From: Tateyamaria sp. Alg231-49
Lineage (GTDB): Bacteria > Pseudomonadota > Alphaproteobacteria > Rhodobacterales > Rhodobacteraceae
Reading direction: 5' to 3'
NCBI RefSeq assembly: GCF_900143535.1
Contig: NZ_FRFA01000003.1
Location: 124,001 to 188,000 of the forward strand
Length of the DNA: 64,000 nt
Positions 34,507 to 44,284 of the stretch are shown piece after piece (the stretch's first letter is position 1; each line of letters starts with the position of its first letter). Under the pieces are notes generated by a model. The model worked only from the letters and a program-made list of their open reading frames with translations. It ran no database searches and was not told where the DNA came from. The position numbers were made by a program, and so were the translations under genes.

Positions 34507-35424
34507 CTAGGTCGTGCCCACCGCCAAAAACCGTGCGCACCCATGCAAGGCCGACGCATCGTCATTGAGCAAATAGGTCGGAATGCGCGCCATCCGCCCG
34601 TCAAACGCGTCTTCGCCCTGCAAAGGCTCTAACGCCAAGGCCCGCGTTTCACTGCCAAGCAATGTGCGCGCCAGACTGCCGTTGAAGTAAATGCCGCCCT
34701 CTGGCAGGTAGATATAGGCAATCTCACGCACCAAAGCGCCAAGAGCACGTGCCGCAACCGCCAGCGTTTCACACCCGCCTTCGGACGCTTCCACATGTTC
34801 GGGGTCACAACTGTGCCCCGTGCGCGCCATGTGCAATTTGGCAAGGCCTCGGCCTGCCAGCAAATGCTCAACCGTGTCGAAAACGTCAGCATCGCCAACG
34901 GCCTCCGCGACAATCGCTTCGACCGAATGGGGCAGACGCGCATGCCCCATCTCGGCCGAAAAGACGATGCCAGACGGGCGATGCGTCAATGCAACGTTAA
35001 AGCCCGTGCCAAGCCCCACGACGAGCGCTTGCGGTTCGTCCGGCGTTGGCGTGCCACCTAAATGCGTCAACGATGCGTCAGGTAAAACACAGATCGCGTG
35101 TCCCAAGGCTTCGAGGTCATTTAGCAGATGCACACGAGGCAGAGACAACTCTGTCTCAAGGCCAACCGCATCAAAGTGCCAATCCCGGTTCGTCAGCCGT
35201 CCTTCGCCCTTGCCCACGGGTCCAGCGATGGCAATCGCCGCCGAAGCCAGCGGCGGCTGGTCCGCGATGTAGCCACGTGCGAGGTCCGCAAAGCTGGCAA
35301 AGTTGTCGTTTCGAAACCGTCGGACGGTATCTGCGCGCACTCCGCTTTCGTCCGCCAACGCCAAGCGGCAATTTGTGCCCCCGACGTCAGCAACGAGGCT
35401 TGGAGCGCTTGCGTCTTCACGCAT
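34507..35424 (-). CDS. glk: Glucokinase
   Basis: Non-ROK glucokinase (Glk family) of 305 residues. ATP-phosphate motif DVGGTNCRLAL, LLNDLEALGHA and GLGTGFNVAL are visible. Its start overlaps the xylG stop by 8 bp, so glucose phosphorylation is expressed with the xylose transporter. It would also serve the glucose released by AglA and the GH1 enzyme. It ends 13 bp from the convergent decarboxylase. Confidence 0.88.
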   Translation of the reverse strand: MREDASAPSLVADVGGTNCRLALADESGVRADTVRRFRNDNFASFADLARGYIADQPPLASAAIAIAGPVGKGEGRLTNRDWHFDAVGLETELSLPRVHLLNDLEALGHAICVLPDASLTHLGGTPTPDEPQALVVGLGTGFNVALTHRPSGIVFSAEMGHARLPHSVEAIVAEAVGDADVFDTVEHLLAGRGLAKLHMARTGHSCDPEHVEASEGGCETLAVAARALGALVREIAYIYLPEGGIYFNGSLARTLLGSETRALALEPLQGEDAFDGRMARIPTYLLNDDASALHGCARFLAVGTT

Positions 35425-36172
35425 CGACGGTCTCTCCGGGTTTCTTGCCCATGATGATCATCGACAGCACATCGTCTTCGGTCACATCTTCGACCCGTTC
35501 AGTGCCAATGAGTTGTCCGTTTTTCATCACAGACACACGGTCGCACAACTCCATCATTTCACGGGTGTCGTGGCTGATCAGGAAGATGCCGAGGCCCTGG
35601 GCTTTCAGCTCTTTGATCAGGTCCGCAACCATGGCCGTCTCATGCACCCCGAGCGCCGCCGTGGGTTCGTCCATGATCAGGATGCGGGCGTTGAAATAGA
35701 CCGCCCGCGCGATGGCGACCGACTGGCGTTGGCCACCCGACAGCGACCGCACCGGTTCTGAGAACCGTTGAAAGTTGGGGTTGAGCCGCGCCATGATCTT
35801 GCGGCTTTCGGCCTCCATCTTGGTGTCATCCACCAACCCGAACGCAGTCGTGATTTCGCGCCCCAAAAACAGGTTGGAAGCTGCATCCAGATTGTCGGAC
35901 AACGCGAGCGTCTGATAGATCGTCTCGATGTTCAGATCGCGTGCATCACGGGGGTTGTTGATTTCAACCTTTTTGCCATCCACATAAATTTCGCCGCTGT
36001 CTTTGGCGTAGGCGCCGGCAAGAATTTTGATCAGTGTGGATTTTCCCGCACCGTTGTGACCCAGAAGGCCCACAACTTCGCCCGGCATCACGTCGATGGA
36101 CACGTCGTCCACGGCCTTGATCCCACCAAAGTGGATGGAGATATTGCGCATTTCAAGAAGTGGGGTGCTCAT
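35417..36172 (-). CDS. xylG: Xylose-type ABC transporter ATPase (single domain)
   Basis: ATPase of 251 residues with Walker A GHNGAGKST, signature LSGGQRQSVAIARAV, Walker B ILIMDEPTAALG and LISHDTRE. Classical XylG has two such domains (about 510 residues); here there is one, so the ATPase should be a homodimer. TAATG overlap couples it to xylH. Xylose specificity is from the xylF/xylAB context. Confidence 0.88.
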   Translation of the reverse strand: MSTPLLEMRNISIHFGGIKAVDDVSIDVMPGEVVGLLGHNGAGKSTLIKILAGAYAKDSGEIYVDGKKVEINNPRDARDLNIETIYQTLALSDNLDAASNLFLGREITTAFGLVDDTKMEAESRKIMARLNPNFQRFSEPVRSLSGGQRQSVAIARAVYFNARILIMDEPTAALGVHETAMVADLIKELKAQGLGIFLISHDTREMMELCDRVSVMKNGQLIGTERVEDVTEDDVLSMIIMGKKPGETVDA

Positions 36173-37437
36173 TAGCTGTCTCCCGTTCTGCGACGATAAA
36201 GAATGTCGATCCAGACGGCGAGAATGAGAACGCCCCCCACGATCATGTTCTGCAACGGCGAGTCCACGCCCACCATACCCATGCCAGAGACAAGGGCCTG
36301 CATGATAAAGGCGCCAAGGATTGCGCCGTAAATCGTACCGACACCCCCCGCAAGGGCCGTGCCACCGATCACAGCGGCCGCGATCACCCGCAATTCGTCC
36401 AACTCACCCAGCGAACTGCCGGCCGAACCCAAACGGGCCGAGGCAATCACACCGGCAATAGCCGTCAGCGCACCCATCAGGGCAAACACTTTGACGGTCA
36501 GCAAGCGCGTGTTGATGCCAGACAATTCTGCCGCATCCGGGTTGCCACCCATTGCAAAGATGTAGCGACCAAAGCGGGTCTTCTTAGCTACGATGGTCAT
36601 CGTTATGGCAACGAACAGCACGATCAGAACCGAAATCGGGAAACCGTAGGCTTCTGTGTAACCCTCGGGCATTTCCAGCCCTTCGCGCTCGAAGCGGCGT
36701 TGCAGAATGCGCGTAGGCACCAGATAGGCGTTCATGATTGCGGTGATCCCGCAGATCGCACCGACAAGGATCGCGCCCAATGCATATTCCGCCCAGACGG
36801 GTTTAACCGCAAAACCATGGCCAATGTGCTTGCGCCGCGTGTTGATCAGGAACCAGACAGTGAGGGCGGAACCGACCAGCGCCAGTATCCAACTCGCTGT
36901 GACCCCAATAGTACCGGTTGCGCCTCCGAGCATTACAAAGTTCGGATCAAGCGGAGAAATTGTCGTACCGCGCGACACCCACCAAGCGCCACCGCGCCAG
37001 ATCAGCAGACCGCCCAATGTGACGATAAAGGACGGGATCGCAAGATAGCCGATCAACCAGCCTTGAAAGCCACCAATCGCGGCCCCCATCAGAATACCGA
37101 TGGTTACGGTAATTATCCAGATCGCAGGGCTACCAAAGCCTACGATGTCAGGCAGGATTTGCACCTGAATGACGCCCATCACCATACCAATGATGCCCAG
37201 CAACGAGCCGATCGACAGATCGATGTTGCGGGTGACGATGACAAACACCATGCCCGTCGCCATCACGGCAACCGATGCGGTCTGCAACGTCAGTGTAAAT
37301 AGGTTGCGAGGTGTCAGGAACGTCCCACCCGTCGCAATGTGAAAGACCAACGCGATCAGCACAAAGGCACCAACCATGCCCAAAAGCCGCGTATCGATCT
37401 GTAGTGTTTTGATTAGATTCCCAAGTCCGCCAGACAT
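36172..37437 (-). CDS. xylH: Xylose-type ABC transporter permease
   Basis: RbsC/XylH-like permease of 421 residues with many hydrophobic segments. FVIVTRNIDLSIGSLLGI and IGGTALAGGVGTIYGAILGAF are the two conserved permease stretches. It is longer than FrcC (355) as is usual for XylH. It lies 96 bp after xylF, with a strong terminator-like hairpin in between, and overlaps xylG. Confidence 0.88.
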   Translation of the reverse strand: MSGGLGNLIKTLQIDTRLLGMVGAFVLIALVFHIATGGTFLTPRNLFTLTLQTASVAVMATGMVFVIVTRNIDLSIGSLLGIIGMVMGVIQVQILPDIVGFGSPAIWIITVTIGILMGAAIGGFQGWLIGYLAIPSFIVTLGGLLIWRGGAWWVSRGTTISPLDPNFVMLGGATGTIGVTASWILALVGSALTVWFLINTRRKHIGHGFAVKPVWAEYALGAILVGAICGITAIMNAYLVPTRILQRRFEREGLEMPEGYTEAYGFPISVLIVLFVAITMTIVAKKTRFGRYIFAMGGNPDAAELSGINTRLLTVKVFALMGALTAIAGVIASARLGSAGSSLGELDELRVIAAAVIGGTALAGGVGTIYGAILGAFIMQALVSGMGMVGVDSPLQNMIVGGVLILAVWIDILYRRRTGDS

Positions 37438-37480
37438 GAGTGCCCCCTCCCCGTCACACCTGACATCAGGTGCGGTGATG

Positions 37481-37511
37481 AAAAAAGCCCCACCCGCGCA
37501 TGGCGGATGGG
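37481..37511 (-). terminator. Intra-operon terminator between xylF and xylH
   Basis: On the minus strand CCCATCCGC pairs with GCGGGTGGG (9 bp, one G-T) around CATGC and is followed directly by GCTTTTTT. This is the best Rho-independent terminator in the window, yet it precedes xylH-xylG-glk, so read-through must feed them. Confidence 0.85.
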
Positions 37512-37533
37512 ACTATTGGTCGTTCAGGTCAGC

Positions 37534-38562
37534 TTATTCGCAGACTGCAAGGCCCGAGACGCCTTGGCACAGAACGTCTTTGGGGATCCACTTGGCATCA
37601 ACCACGATATTCAGGTTCTCCTGAGTGATCGGCTGAGGTGCCAGCAGCAACGAGTTGACTGTGACGTCACCGGATTTGAACGGACGCTGGCCTTCGATTT
37701 CATCCATCGAAGTTCCATTCGCCAGAGCGACGGCAATCCGGCCGGCGTTGATACCCAGGTCACGGCTGTCTTTCCAGACAGACACAGTTTGGGTGCCAAG
37801 TGCCACGCGGTTCAGAGCGGCATGGTCACCGTCCTGGCCGGACACCGGAATACCGTCCATACCTTGAGCGGCAAGTGCTGCGACAACGCCGCCCGCCATG
37901 CCGTCGTTGGACACGATCACAGCATCAACTTCGTTGTTGGTCTGTGTCAGGATCTGTTCCATGTTGCGCTGCGCGTTCGCAGGCTGCCAACCATCGGTGT
38001 ATGTTTCACCCACGATGGTGATATCACCGGCTTTGATCGCGCCCGCGATAATTTCTTGCTGGCCGCCACGCAGGAAGTCAGAGTTAGGATCCGTGGGCGA
38101 ACCCTTGATCATAACATAGTTGCCTGATGGCTTCGCTTTGAACACTTCGCGCGCCTGCATGCGACCCACTTCGACGTTGTCGAATGTGAGGTAAAAAGCA
38201 CGAGGGTCTGCGATGAGGCGGTCATAACCGATGACCGGAATACCCGCCGCTTCGGCTGCATCAAGGGCTGGGCCAATGGCGCTGCCGTCTTGGGCGAGAA
38301 TGATCAGGGCGTCGACGCCTTGTGTGATCAGGCTTTCAACATCAGCAAGCTGCTTTGTCGCCGAAGACTGTGCATCCGCAGACAGATATTTCGCGCCTTC
38401 CGCTTCAAGTGCGGCAAGCATTGCAGCTTCGTCTGTTTTCCAGCGCTCTTCCTGAAAGTCGGACCAGCTGACACCAACCGTTACGGAGTGTCCGTCGGCG
38501 AATGCAGGCGTGGTGAGCATCGTGGCAGCCGCGAGGGCGCCAAGTAGATTACGTCGTTTCAT
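37534..38562 (-). CDS. xylF: Xylose-type ABC substrate-binding protein
   Basis: Periplasmic sugar-binding protein of 342 residues. The start at 38562 follows GGGAGG and gives a signal peptide ending at TPAFADGH. XylF-like landmarks are [31 protein letters not shown] and the [13 protein letters not shown] ligand region. It heads the operon, divergent from the ROK regulator, and is followed by a terminator, which should give excess binding protein. Confidence 0.9.
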   Translation of the reverse strand: MKRRNLLGALAAATMLTTPAFADGHSVTVGVSWSDFQEERWKTDEAAMLAALEAEGAKYLSADAQSSATKQLADVESLITQGVDALIILAQDGSAIGPALDAAEAAGIPVIGYDRLIADPRAFYLTFDNVEVGRMQAREVFKAKPSGNYVMIKGSPTDPNSDFLRGGQQEIIAGAIKAGDITIVGETYTDGWQPANAQRNMEQILTQTNNEVDAVIVSNDGMAGGVVAALAAQGMDGIPVSGQDGDHAALNRVALGTQTVSVWKDSRDLGINAGRIAVALANGTSMDEIEGQRPFKSGDVTVNSLLLAPQPITQENLNIVVDAKWIPKDVLCQGVSGLAVCE

Positions 38563-38630
38563 TAAGTGTCCTCCCAAAGACATTAACCGCCCATCATGCG
38601 TTTGCGTGGCCGGTGGTGCATTGTTAGCGG

Positions 38631-38655
38631 TTTAAATTCGAAAAGCAAATTAAAT
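38631..38655. promoter_or_regulatory. Candidate ROK operator before xylF and its regulator
   Basis: TTTAAATT and AAATTAAA form an imperfect inverted repeat (7 of 8) with an 8-base spacer. The right half contains CAAATTAAAT (38646-38655), which recurs exactly upstream of xylB at 45777-45786. Confidence 0.6.
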
Positions 38656-38741
38656 TGGACAGTCTCGTAAAAACCGGCCATCATCCCATCCGAGGGGCCT
38701 GTGGTTTTTCCATGGGCGGGAGGAAAAAAGGGCGTGTTTTC

Positions 38742-39944
38742 ATGGTCTTCCGGTACCAAAAAGTGGAGAGCAGGCGGCTGCTTCTGCGCGAGATTTCCCA
38801 GCGCGGCCCACTGCCACGCATCGATCTGGCACACCGAACGGGAATCAGTCGGGCCACTGTAACCTCCATAACGGCCGAACTTTTGCGCGGTGGATTGATC
38901 GAAGAAGTCCCGCGTGATTCGAGCGGGGATGAGGCCACGCGCGGACGGCCACGGATTGATTTGAAAATCTCTGGACAGGCCCATCTGATCGCAGGGTTGA
39001 AGGTATCGGACACCTCGATCTCGATGGTGCTGATGGACTTTGAAGGGGCAGACGTGGCTTTGCATGAGCACGAAATTGCACCGCGCCACTATACGCCCGA
39101 AGCGCTAGCACTAGAGGTCTTTGACGGGCTGACCCGACTGGCCGAAAAGGCAGGTCGTACCCTGTGCGACATCTCGGGTGTGGGCGTTGGTCTGGCCGGT
39201 ATCGTCGATGCTGGCAACGGGTTGGTCTATTGGTCCCCCTCGCTGGATCGGCGCAACGTTCCCTTTGCAACGGTCCTGAGTGAGCGTCTGGGCATCGCAG
39301 CATATGTGGACAACGATGCAAACCTGGTCGCCATGGCCGAGATGACATTTGGCATCGGCAAAAACCATTCGGATTTCATCGTCATCACCATTGAAAGCGG
39401 TGTTGGCATGGGCATGGTTCTGGGCGGCCAGCTTTACCGGGGGACACGCGGATGCGGGGCCGAATTTGGCCATACCAAAGTACATCTGGACGGCGCCCTG
39501 TGTCGCTGTGGCCAACGTGGGTGCCTTGAAGCCTACGTGGCGGATTACGCGCTGGTGCGCGAGGCCAATAGTGTCGGCAATGTCGCGCAGATGGCACAAA
39601 CCTCCAAGGCTGTGACCGCCGTGCTTACTGCTGCCAAAGAAGGTGATCCGATGGCACGCACGGTGCTGGAACGCGCACGCAAGATGTTTGCCCTTGGGCT
39701 CGCAAACCTCGTCAATATCTTTGATCCAGAGCTTGTGATCCTTGCAGGTGAGCAATTGCAGTTTGACCATCTCTATGCCGACAGCGTCATTGAAGAAATG
39801 CGCAAGAGTATCGTCGATGTGGACAAACTCCCGCCAGAGGTTGTGGTGCACCAATGGGATGCCTTCATGTGGGCGCGGGGTGGTGCGGCATATGCCCTTG
39901 AATTTGTGCAGGATACGGCCGTTGAGGCGTTGCAGGATGCATAA
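38742..39944 (+). CDS. xylR: ROK-family xylose regulator
   Basis: ROK repressor of 400 residues. The winged helix includes RIDLAHRTGISRATVTSITAELLRGGLI. Unlike the regulator near 17 kb, it keeps the zinc site: GAEFGHTKVH followed by CRCGQRGCLE. The start at 38742 (MVFRYQKVESRRLLL) is chosen for its AAGGG site; an ATG at 38712 would add ten residues. It is divergent from xylF and overlaps the next gene by 8 bp. The name rests on location; the ligand is probably xylose. Confidence 0.85.
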   Translation: MVFRYQKVESRRLLLREISQRGPLPRIDLAHRTGISRATVTSITAELLRGGLIEEVPRDSSGDEATRGRPRIDLKISGQAHLIAGLKVSDTSISMVLMDFEGADVALHEHEIAPRHYTPEALALEVFDGLTRLAEKAGRTLCDISGVGVGLAGIVDAGNGLVYWSPSLDRRNVPFATVLSERLGIAAYVDNDANLVAMAEMTFGIGKNHSDFIVITIESGVGMGMVLGGQLYRGTRGCGAEFGHTKVHLDGALCRCGQRGCLEAYVADYALVREANSVGNVAQMAQTSKAVTAVLTAAKEGDPMARTVLERARKMFALGLANLVNIFDPELVILAGEQLQFDHLYADSVIEEMRKSIVDVDKLPPEVVVHQWDAFMWARGGAAYALEFVQDTAVEALQDA

Positions 39945-41436
39945 GCCGCTTTTGTGTGCCATCGTGCTGATGGGCCAATCTGCCTTGGCGGATACTCCAC
40001 TTTTTCAACCCGTCAAAGTCCCCCATCACGTTTATGATGGCGGATGGGAACATTTTGTCGGCGGTGGTCTTGCCGTGTTCGACTGTGACGACGATACGCG
40101 CCCGGAACTGGTGGCGGCAGGGGGCAGCAACCGACCGATCTTGCTGCGCAATACGTCGACGCCCTCAGGTGCCGTGCAGTTTGAAGAGGCCACGCCGCAA
40201 GCTTTCGATCTGACTGGATCGGTTGGGGTTTATCCTATCGATATGGACAATGACGGCCTGCTTGATCTGGTTGTTTTGCGCGTAGGTCCTGACGCCGTTC
40301 TGAAGGGTTTGGGGAATTGCGATTTTGAACCCATGGCGTTTGAGACAGGCGATCATTGGTCCACCGCCTTTTCGGCCACTTGGGAAGAGGGGCAATCTCT
40401 GCCCACTCTTGCCTTTGGTCACTACGTAGACCGTTCGGACCCGGATGGACCGTTTGAGGCTTGCGATGTGAACCACCTCTGGCGGCCCACAGCCTCCGAC
40501 TATGTCCGCCAAGACCTTGCCCCTGGTCATTGTGCGCTATCAATCCTTTTTACAGATTGGGATCGCACGGGACGCGCCGACCTTCGGGTGTCCAACGACC
40601 GCCACTACTATGTGCGCGACGGCGAGGAACAGCTTTGGGCAATGGAACCAATACCTAGGTTGTACACCGAAGATGAAGGTTGGGCGCGCCACATGCTTTG
40701 GGGCATGGGTATCGCCACGCGCGATCTGGATCGGGATGGACGGGACGAGGTGTTTCTGAGTTCAATGGGCGATCAACGCCTGATGCGCAGAACCGGGGAC
40801 GGGCCCGCCTTTTCTGACGTACCTTTCGCAACCGGAACCGCTGCCCAACGCCCGTATATAGGCGATGATGGCCGCCCATCGACCGGGTGGCATATCGCCT
40901 TTGGCGACGTGAACAATGACAGGCGCGATGATGTGTTCATCGCCAAGGGCAATGTGCAGCAGATGCCCGGTAATGCGATGGAGGACCCCAATAATCTGTT
41001 GATGTCGCAAGACGACGGACGCTTTGTCGAAGCGGGTGATGTGGCCGGTATCGCCTCGGTGCATCGCGGGCGCGGGGCAGCGCTGGTGGATCTGAATGCG
41101 GATGGATTGCTGGACCTTGTGGTGGTCAATCGCCGCGCCCCGCTCGAGGTTTGGCAGAACGCGAGCACTGGCACGGGCCATTGGTTGAGCGTTGATTTGC
41201 GCCGCGCAGGGGCGAATACGCACGGCGTCGGTGCATGGGTTGAGGTCGATGACGGCACGTCCGTGCAGGCCCGGGAGATCACGGTTGGTGGCGGGCATGC
41301 CGGTGGCGTGGCAGGGCCGCAGCACTTTGGGCTGGGCGATGTTGAGACGGTGCGCCTGCGCGTGCGCTGGCCCCACGCAGACTGGTCGGACTGGCGCGAC
41401 GTGGGCGTCGATCAGGTGGTGGTTGTTAATGAATAG
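39937..41436 (+). CDS. CRTAC1-like FG-GAP/VCBS repeat protein with ASPIC/UnbV end
   Basis: Exported protein of 499 residues; the signal peptide ends at SALADTP. Several calcium-binding-type beta-propeller repeats can be read (IDMDNDGLLDLVV, RDLDRDGRDEVFL, GDVNNDRRDDVFI, VDLNADGLLDLVV). The C-terminal part (AGANTHGVGAWVEVDDG, then GPQHFGLGD and VRWPHADW) is an ASPIC/UnbV domain. Function in bacteria is poorly known. Its ATG lies within the regulator's last codons, so it is translationally coupled to xylR. It is convergent with a di-haem peroxidase gene. Confidence 0.8.
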   Translation: MHKPLLCAIVLMGQSALADTPLFQPVKVPHHVYDGGWEHFVGGGLAVFDCDDDTRPELVAAGGSNRPILLRNTSTPSGAVQFEEATPQAFDLTGSVGVYPIDMDNDGLLDLVVLRVGPDAVLKGLGNCDFEPMAFETGDHWSTAFSATWEEGQSLPTLAFGHYVDRSDPDGPFEACDVNHLWRPTASDYVRQDLAPGHCALSILFTDWDRTGRADLRVSNDRHYYVRDGEEQLWAMEPIPRLYTEDEGWARHMLWGMGIATRDLDRDGRDEVFLSSMGDQRLMRRTGDGPAFSDVPFATGTAAQRPYIGDDGRPSTGWHIAFGDVNNDRRDDVFIAKGNVQQMPGNAMEDPNNLLMSQDDGRFVEAGDVAGIASVHRGRGAALVDLNADGLLDLVVVNRRAPLEVWQNASTGTGHWLSVDLRRAGANTHGVGAWVEVDDGTSVQAREITVGGGHAGGVAGPQHFGLGDVETVRLRVRWPHADWSDWRDVGVDQVVVVNE

Positions 41437-41458
41437 ATGATCTGGATCCCGGCGCCGC

Positions 41459-41485
41459 GTTAACCCCTATTTTATAGAGGTTAAC
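41459..41485. repeat. AT-rich inverted repeat
   Basis: GTTAACCCCTA and TAGAGGTTAAC (one mismatch) flank TTTTA. It follows the CRTAC1-like gene and contains two TTAACC-type half-sites, resembling but not proven to be CtrA-type sites. Confidence 0.45.
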
Positions 41486-41511
41486 GGCGTGAAACGGGGA
41501 TGCACGGGGCC

Positions 41512-41548
41512 TACACAGACTGTGCACAACCTGTGCACCGTTCATACA
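41512..41548 (+). repeat. Iteron-like TGTGCAC element, copy 2
   Basis: Successive units CTACACAGA, CTGTGCACAAC, CTGTGCACCGTT and CATACACCGAT recur every 10-12 bases, and GTGCACA/TGTGCAC form a perfect inverted repeat around ACC. It matches copy 1 (22628-22675, opposite strand) at most positions of the core. Confidence 0.6.
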
Positions 41549-41620
41549 CCGATTGCTAAATATGAACGCGGCGTACGGCGCCTTTGCATGATCCTGCGGA
41601 CGCCTTGAGGCGATATCATC

Positions 41621-41676
41621 TTTTGGGGGCTTTGCCCCGTCCTTCGGACTCCCCAGGGTTTTTTTCAATCAGAGAA
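41621..41676 (+). terminator. Dispersed terminator-like element, copy 1
   Basis: GGGGC/GCCCC with loop TTT, then GTCC/GGAC with loop TTC, then CCCCAGGG and seven to eight T, ending in CAATCAGAGAA. It terminates the CRTAC1-like gene. Related copies are at 45837-45875 and 51087-51146. Confidence 0.65.
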
Positions 41677-41691
41677 GAAAGCCGCGATTGT

Positions 41692-42996
41692 CTAACGATC
41701 TATCGGTAGCCCGCTAGGCACCGTGTCTGGAACGCCGAGTGCACCACGCACGCTTTGCGGATCGGTAAGCGCATTGAGGAAAGCGATGATGTCCATCACT
41801 TCGCCGTCGCTGAGCGACTGAGGCGCCAGCACATTGGCAGAGGCGATTGCGGCCAGTTCTGCGGGATCGGTCAAAACACGCAGATCATCGGCTTTTAATC
41901 CCGGCAGGATCGCCTCGTTGATATCGTAGGATCTGAGGCTCGCCACCGGATCAAGATGATGGCGCACCACCCCTTCAAGCGTGGCATAGGCCCCCGTGTG
42001 TCCGTACGGTGCCGTTTGCTCCACGTTGCGCAATGGCGGCGTGCGAAATGCATAGGCATCCGCCGGATCACCTGTCACCCGCATCCGGCCGGTGTCCCGC
42101 GCATGGCTTTCAAACCGTGCGGCCTTGCCCGGCCCGATCTGCGGCATCGCGATAGCGTGAAAATCGTGATCCGTCTGGAACCTGCCGGAATGGCAGGCCG
42201 CGCAGTCGGCCTTGCCATAAAACAGGTCCATCCCGCGCATCGCGGCGGGCTCCATTTCAGTGCCATTGCGCAGGTAGAGGTCAAAAGGGCTGGCCACGCC
42301 GCGCCATTCGAAATCGAGGAATGCCGCAAGCGCATCGGAGATGTCGGTGAAGGCAATTGCCTCTGTCCCGATCACCGCGTCAAAGCGCGTGCGGTACTCC
42401 GGGATCACCTCGACCCGTTTGGACAGGATATCCCATGCGCCGCCTTCACCCGTGAGCAACCCCTGCCGCACGGCCTGAGCGACATCGTTTTCCGCGTAAT
42501 GCCCGGCCATTTCGTCCGGAGACAGGACCGGAAACATGGATTGCGCAGACAAAGCAGAGGCAAAGCCTGCCTCCATTTCTGAGCCAAGCGGTGTGCGGAT
42601 GCCGGAAGGGCGGTTGGCGTCTTCTTCCAACCGTCCGTCGTGGAAAAAGACGGTGAATTCCGCAGCGCCAAGGTTGAACAAGGGTGGTGCGTTCCGTGGA
42701 ATGCGTTGTTCGGGCAGGTTGTCCGCATCCACAGTGCGGTCTGGGCCAAGCCCGCTGCCGCCATCGCCCAAGCCCAAGGACACCCCATCGCCTGTGGCGT
42801 GCTTGGGGTGGTGGCAGGTGGCGCAGCTGACCGTTTTTGATCCCGACAGAATGGGATCGTAAAACAGCAGTTGTCCCAACTCGATCTGCGCACTGGGATG
42901 GTCAGGAAAGACAGGCTCTTCATAAGGCAAATCAGCCGCCCAAAGCGGGCCGGTGATCAGGCCGAACGCGACTGCCTTAAACGAAACGCGAGACAT
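41692..42996 (-). CDS. Di-haem cytochrome c peroxidase/MauG-family protein
   Basis: Periplasmic protein of 434 residues with signal peptide ending near GPLWAAD. Two haem c motifs are present: CATCHHPKH and CAACHSG. The segments FHDGRLEED and [27 protein letters not shown] are typical of the bacterial CcpA/MauG superfamily. It could reduce peroxide or modify a partner protein; I cannot assign the distal haem ligand from sequence alone. Its start overlaps the last 20 bases of xylA, so it is probably cotranscribed with the xylose genes, an odd pairing. Confidence 0.85.
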   Translation of the reverse strand: MSRVSFKAVAFGLITGPLWAADLPYEEPVFPDHPSAQIELGQLLFYDPILSGSKTVSCATCHHPKHATGDGVSLGLGDGGSGLGPDRTVDADNLPEQRIPRNAPPLFNLGAAEFTVFFHDGRLEEDANRPSGIRTPLGSEMEAGFASALSAQSMFPVLSPDEMAGHYAENDVAQAVRQGLLTGEGGAWDILSKRVEVIPEYRTRFDAVIGTEAIAFTDISDALAAFLDFEWRGVASPFDLYLRNGTEMEPAAMRGMDLFYGKADCAACHSGRFQTDHDFHAIAMPQIGPGKAARFESHARDTGRMRVTGDPADAYAFRTPPLRNVEQTAPYGHTGAYATLEGVVRHHLDPVASLRSYDINEAILPGLKADDLRVLTDPAELAAIASANVLAPQSLSDGEVMDIIAFLNALTDPQSVRGALGVPDTVPSGLPIDR

Positions 42997-44284
42997 AGTT
43001 CTCCAATATCTCCTGCCGTCCAGAGCGTGGCTGCGGCTCAATCCCGCCGCCCAGCACCCGTTCGGAGATCGAGGCAAGATCGCTTTTCAGCATCGCTTGC
43101 GCCTCGGCTCCGTCCCAGCCTGCGTAACGTTCAGAAAGTGCATCCTCTAGCCCACCATCTTCGATCATTGCAGCCGCAGCTTTGAGGCCGCGCGCGCAGA
43201 TGTCCATGCCGCCCACGTGGGCTGCTATCAAATCCTCGGCATCCAAAGACTGGCGGCGCAGTTTGGCGTCAAAGTTTGTGCCCCCAAGGCCCAGACCGCC
43301 TGCTTTCAGGATATGGTAGTAGCACAAGGCCACCTCCGGCACATTGTTGGGGAACTGATCTGTATCCCAACCAGACTGGTAGTCGTTGCGGTTCATATCG
43401 ATAGAGCCGAGCATACCTTCGGACGTGGCGACAGCGATTTCATGTTCAAAGCTGTGACCAGCAAGGATCGCGTGGCCCTGTTCGAGGTTCAGCTTCACCT
43501 CGTTTTCCAACCCGTACTTGCGCAGGAAACCGATGCAAGTGGCCGCATCGTAGTCATACTGGTGCTTGGACGGTTCCTGCGGCTTGGGCTCGACCAGGAT
43601 CTGTCCCTTGAACCCAATCTTGTGCTTGTACTCGACCACCATGTTCAGGAACGCGCCCATATGGTCCAGCTCGCGGCCCATGTCGGTGTTCAGCAGGGTT
43701 TCGTACCCTTCGCGCCCACCCCAGAGGACGTAGTTTTCGCCGCCTAACTTTTGCGTGGCGTCCATGCAGGATTTGACCGTCGCGGCGGCATAGGCAAACA
43801 CATCCGGGTCCGGGTTGGTCGAGGCGCCGGACATCCAGCGTCGGTGGCTGAACATGTTGGCGGTGCCCCAGAGGCAGCCCACTTTGGCCCCTTCCATCTT
43901 TTCCGCAAAGTAGTCGGTGATTTCGTTCAACCGATCGATGGACTCTGACAGGTTCGCGCCTTCGGGACGCACATCCGCGTCGTGCCAGCAGAAATAAGGG
44001 GCCCCGAGGCGTTCGAACATCTCAAAGGCCACGTCCGCCTTCATCTTTGCGCGGCCCATGTCGTCTTGGGGGTGCCAGGGGCGAATGAACGTCTGGTCGC
44101 CAAACGGGTCGCCCCCTTCCCACGCGAAGGAATGCCAATAGGCAACGGCAAAACGCAGATGATCTTCCATCCGTTTGCCCATCACCATCTCATCAGGGTT
44201 GTAGTGGCGAAACGCCATTGGGTTGGTGCTGTCTGGCCCTTCAAATGTGGCGGGGGCAACGGCGTCAAAAAATCCTGAGGTCAT
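42977..44284 (-). CDS. xylA: Xylose isomerase
   Basis: Converts D-xylose to D-xylulose. 435 residues, the long class II type. Metal and substrate residues are visible in [15 protein letters not shown] (catalytic His and Asp), [44 protein letters not shown] and WDTDQFP. It overlaps xylB by ATGA and the following peroxidase gene by 20 bp. Confidence 0.97.
   Translation of the reverse strand: MTSGFFDAVAPATFEGPDSTNPMAFRHYNPDEMVMGKRMEDHLRFAVAYWHSFAWEGGDPFGDQTFIRPWHPQDDMGRAKMKADVAFEMFERLGAPYFCWHDADVRPEGANLSESIDRLNEITDYFAEKMEGAKVGCLWGTANMFSHRRWMSGASTNPDPDVFAYAAATVKSCMDATQKLGGENYVLWGGREGYETLLNTDMGRELDHMGAFLNMVVEYKHKIGFKGQILVEPKPQEPSKHQYDYDAATCIGFLRKYGLENEVKLNLEQGHAILAGHSFEHEIAVATSEGMLGSIDMNRNDYQSGWDTDQFPNNVPEVALCYYHILKAGGLGLGGTNFDAKLRRQSLDAEDLIAAHVGGMDICARGLKAAAAMIEDGGLEDALSERYAGWDGAEAQAMLKSDLASISERVLGGGIEPQPRSGRQEILENYVSRFV

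Noticed and set aside
41426-41668. An 80-codon minus-strand frame in the CRTAC1/peroxidase gap
   Set aside because: It is made up of the iteron and terminator repeat elements read in one frame and starts inside the terminator T-run, so it is unlikely to be a gene.
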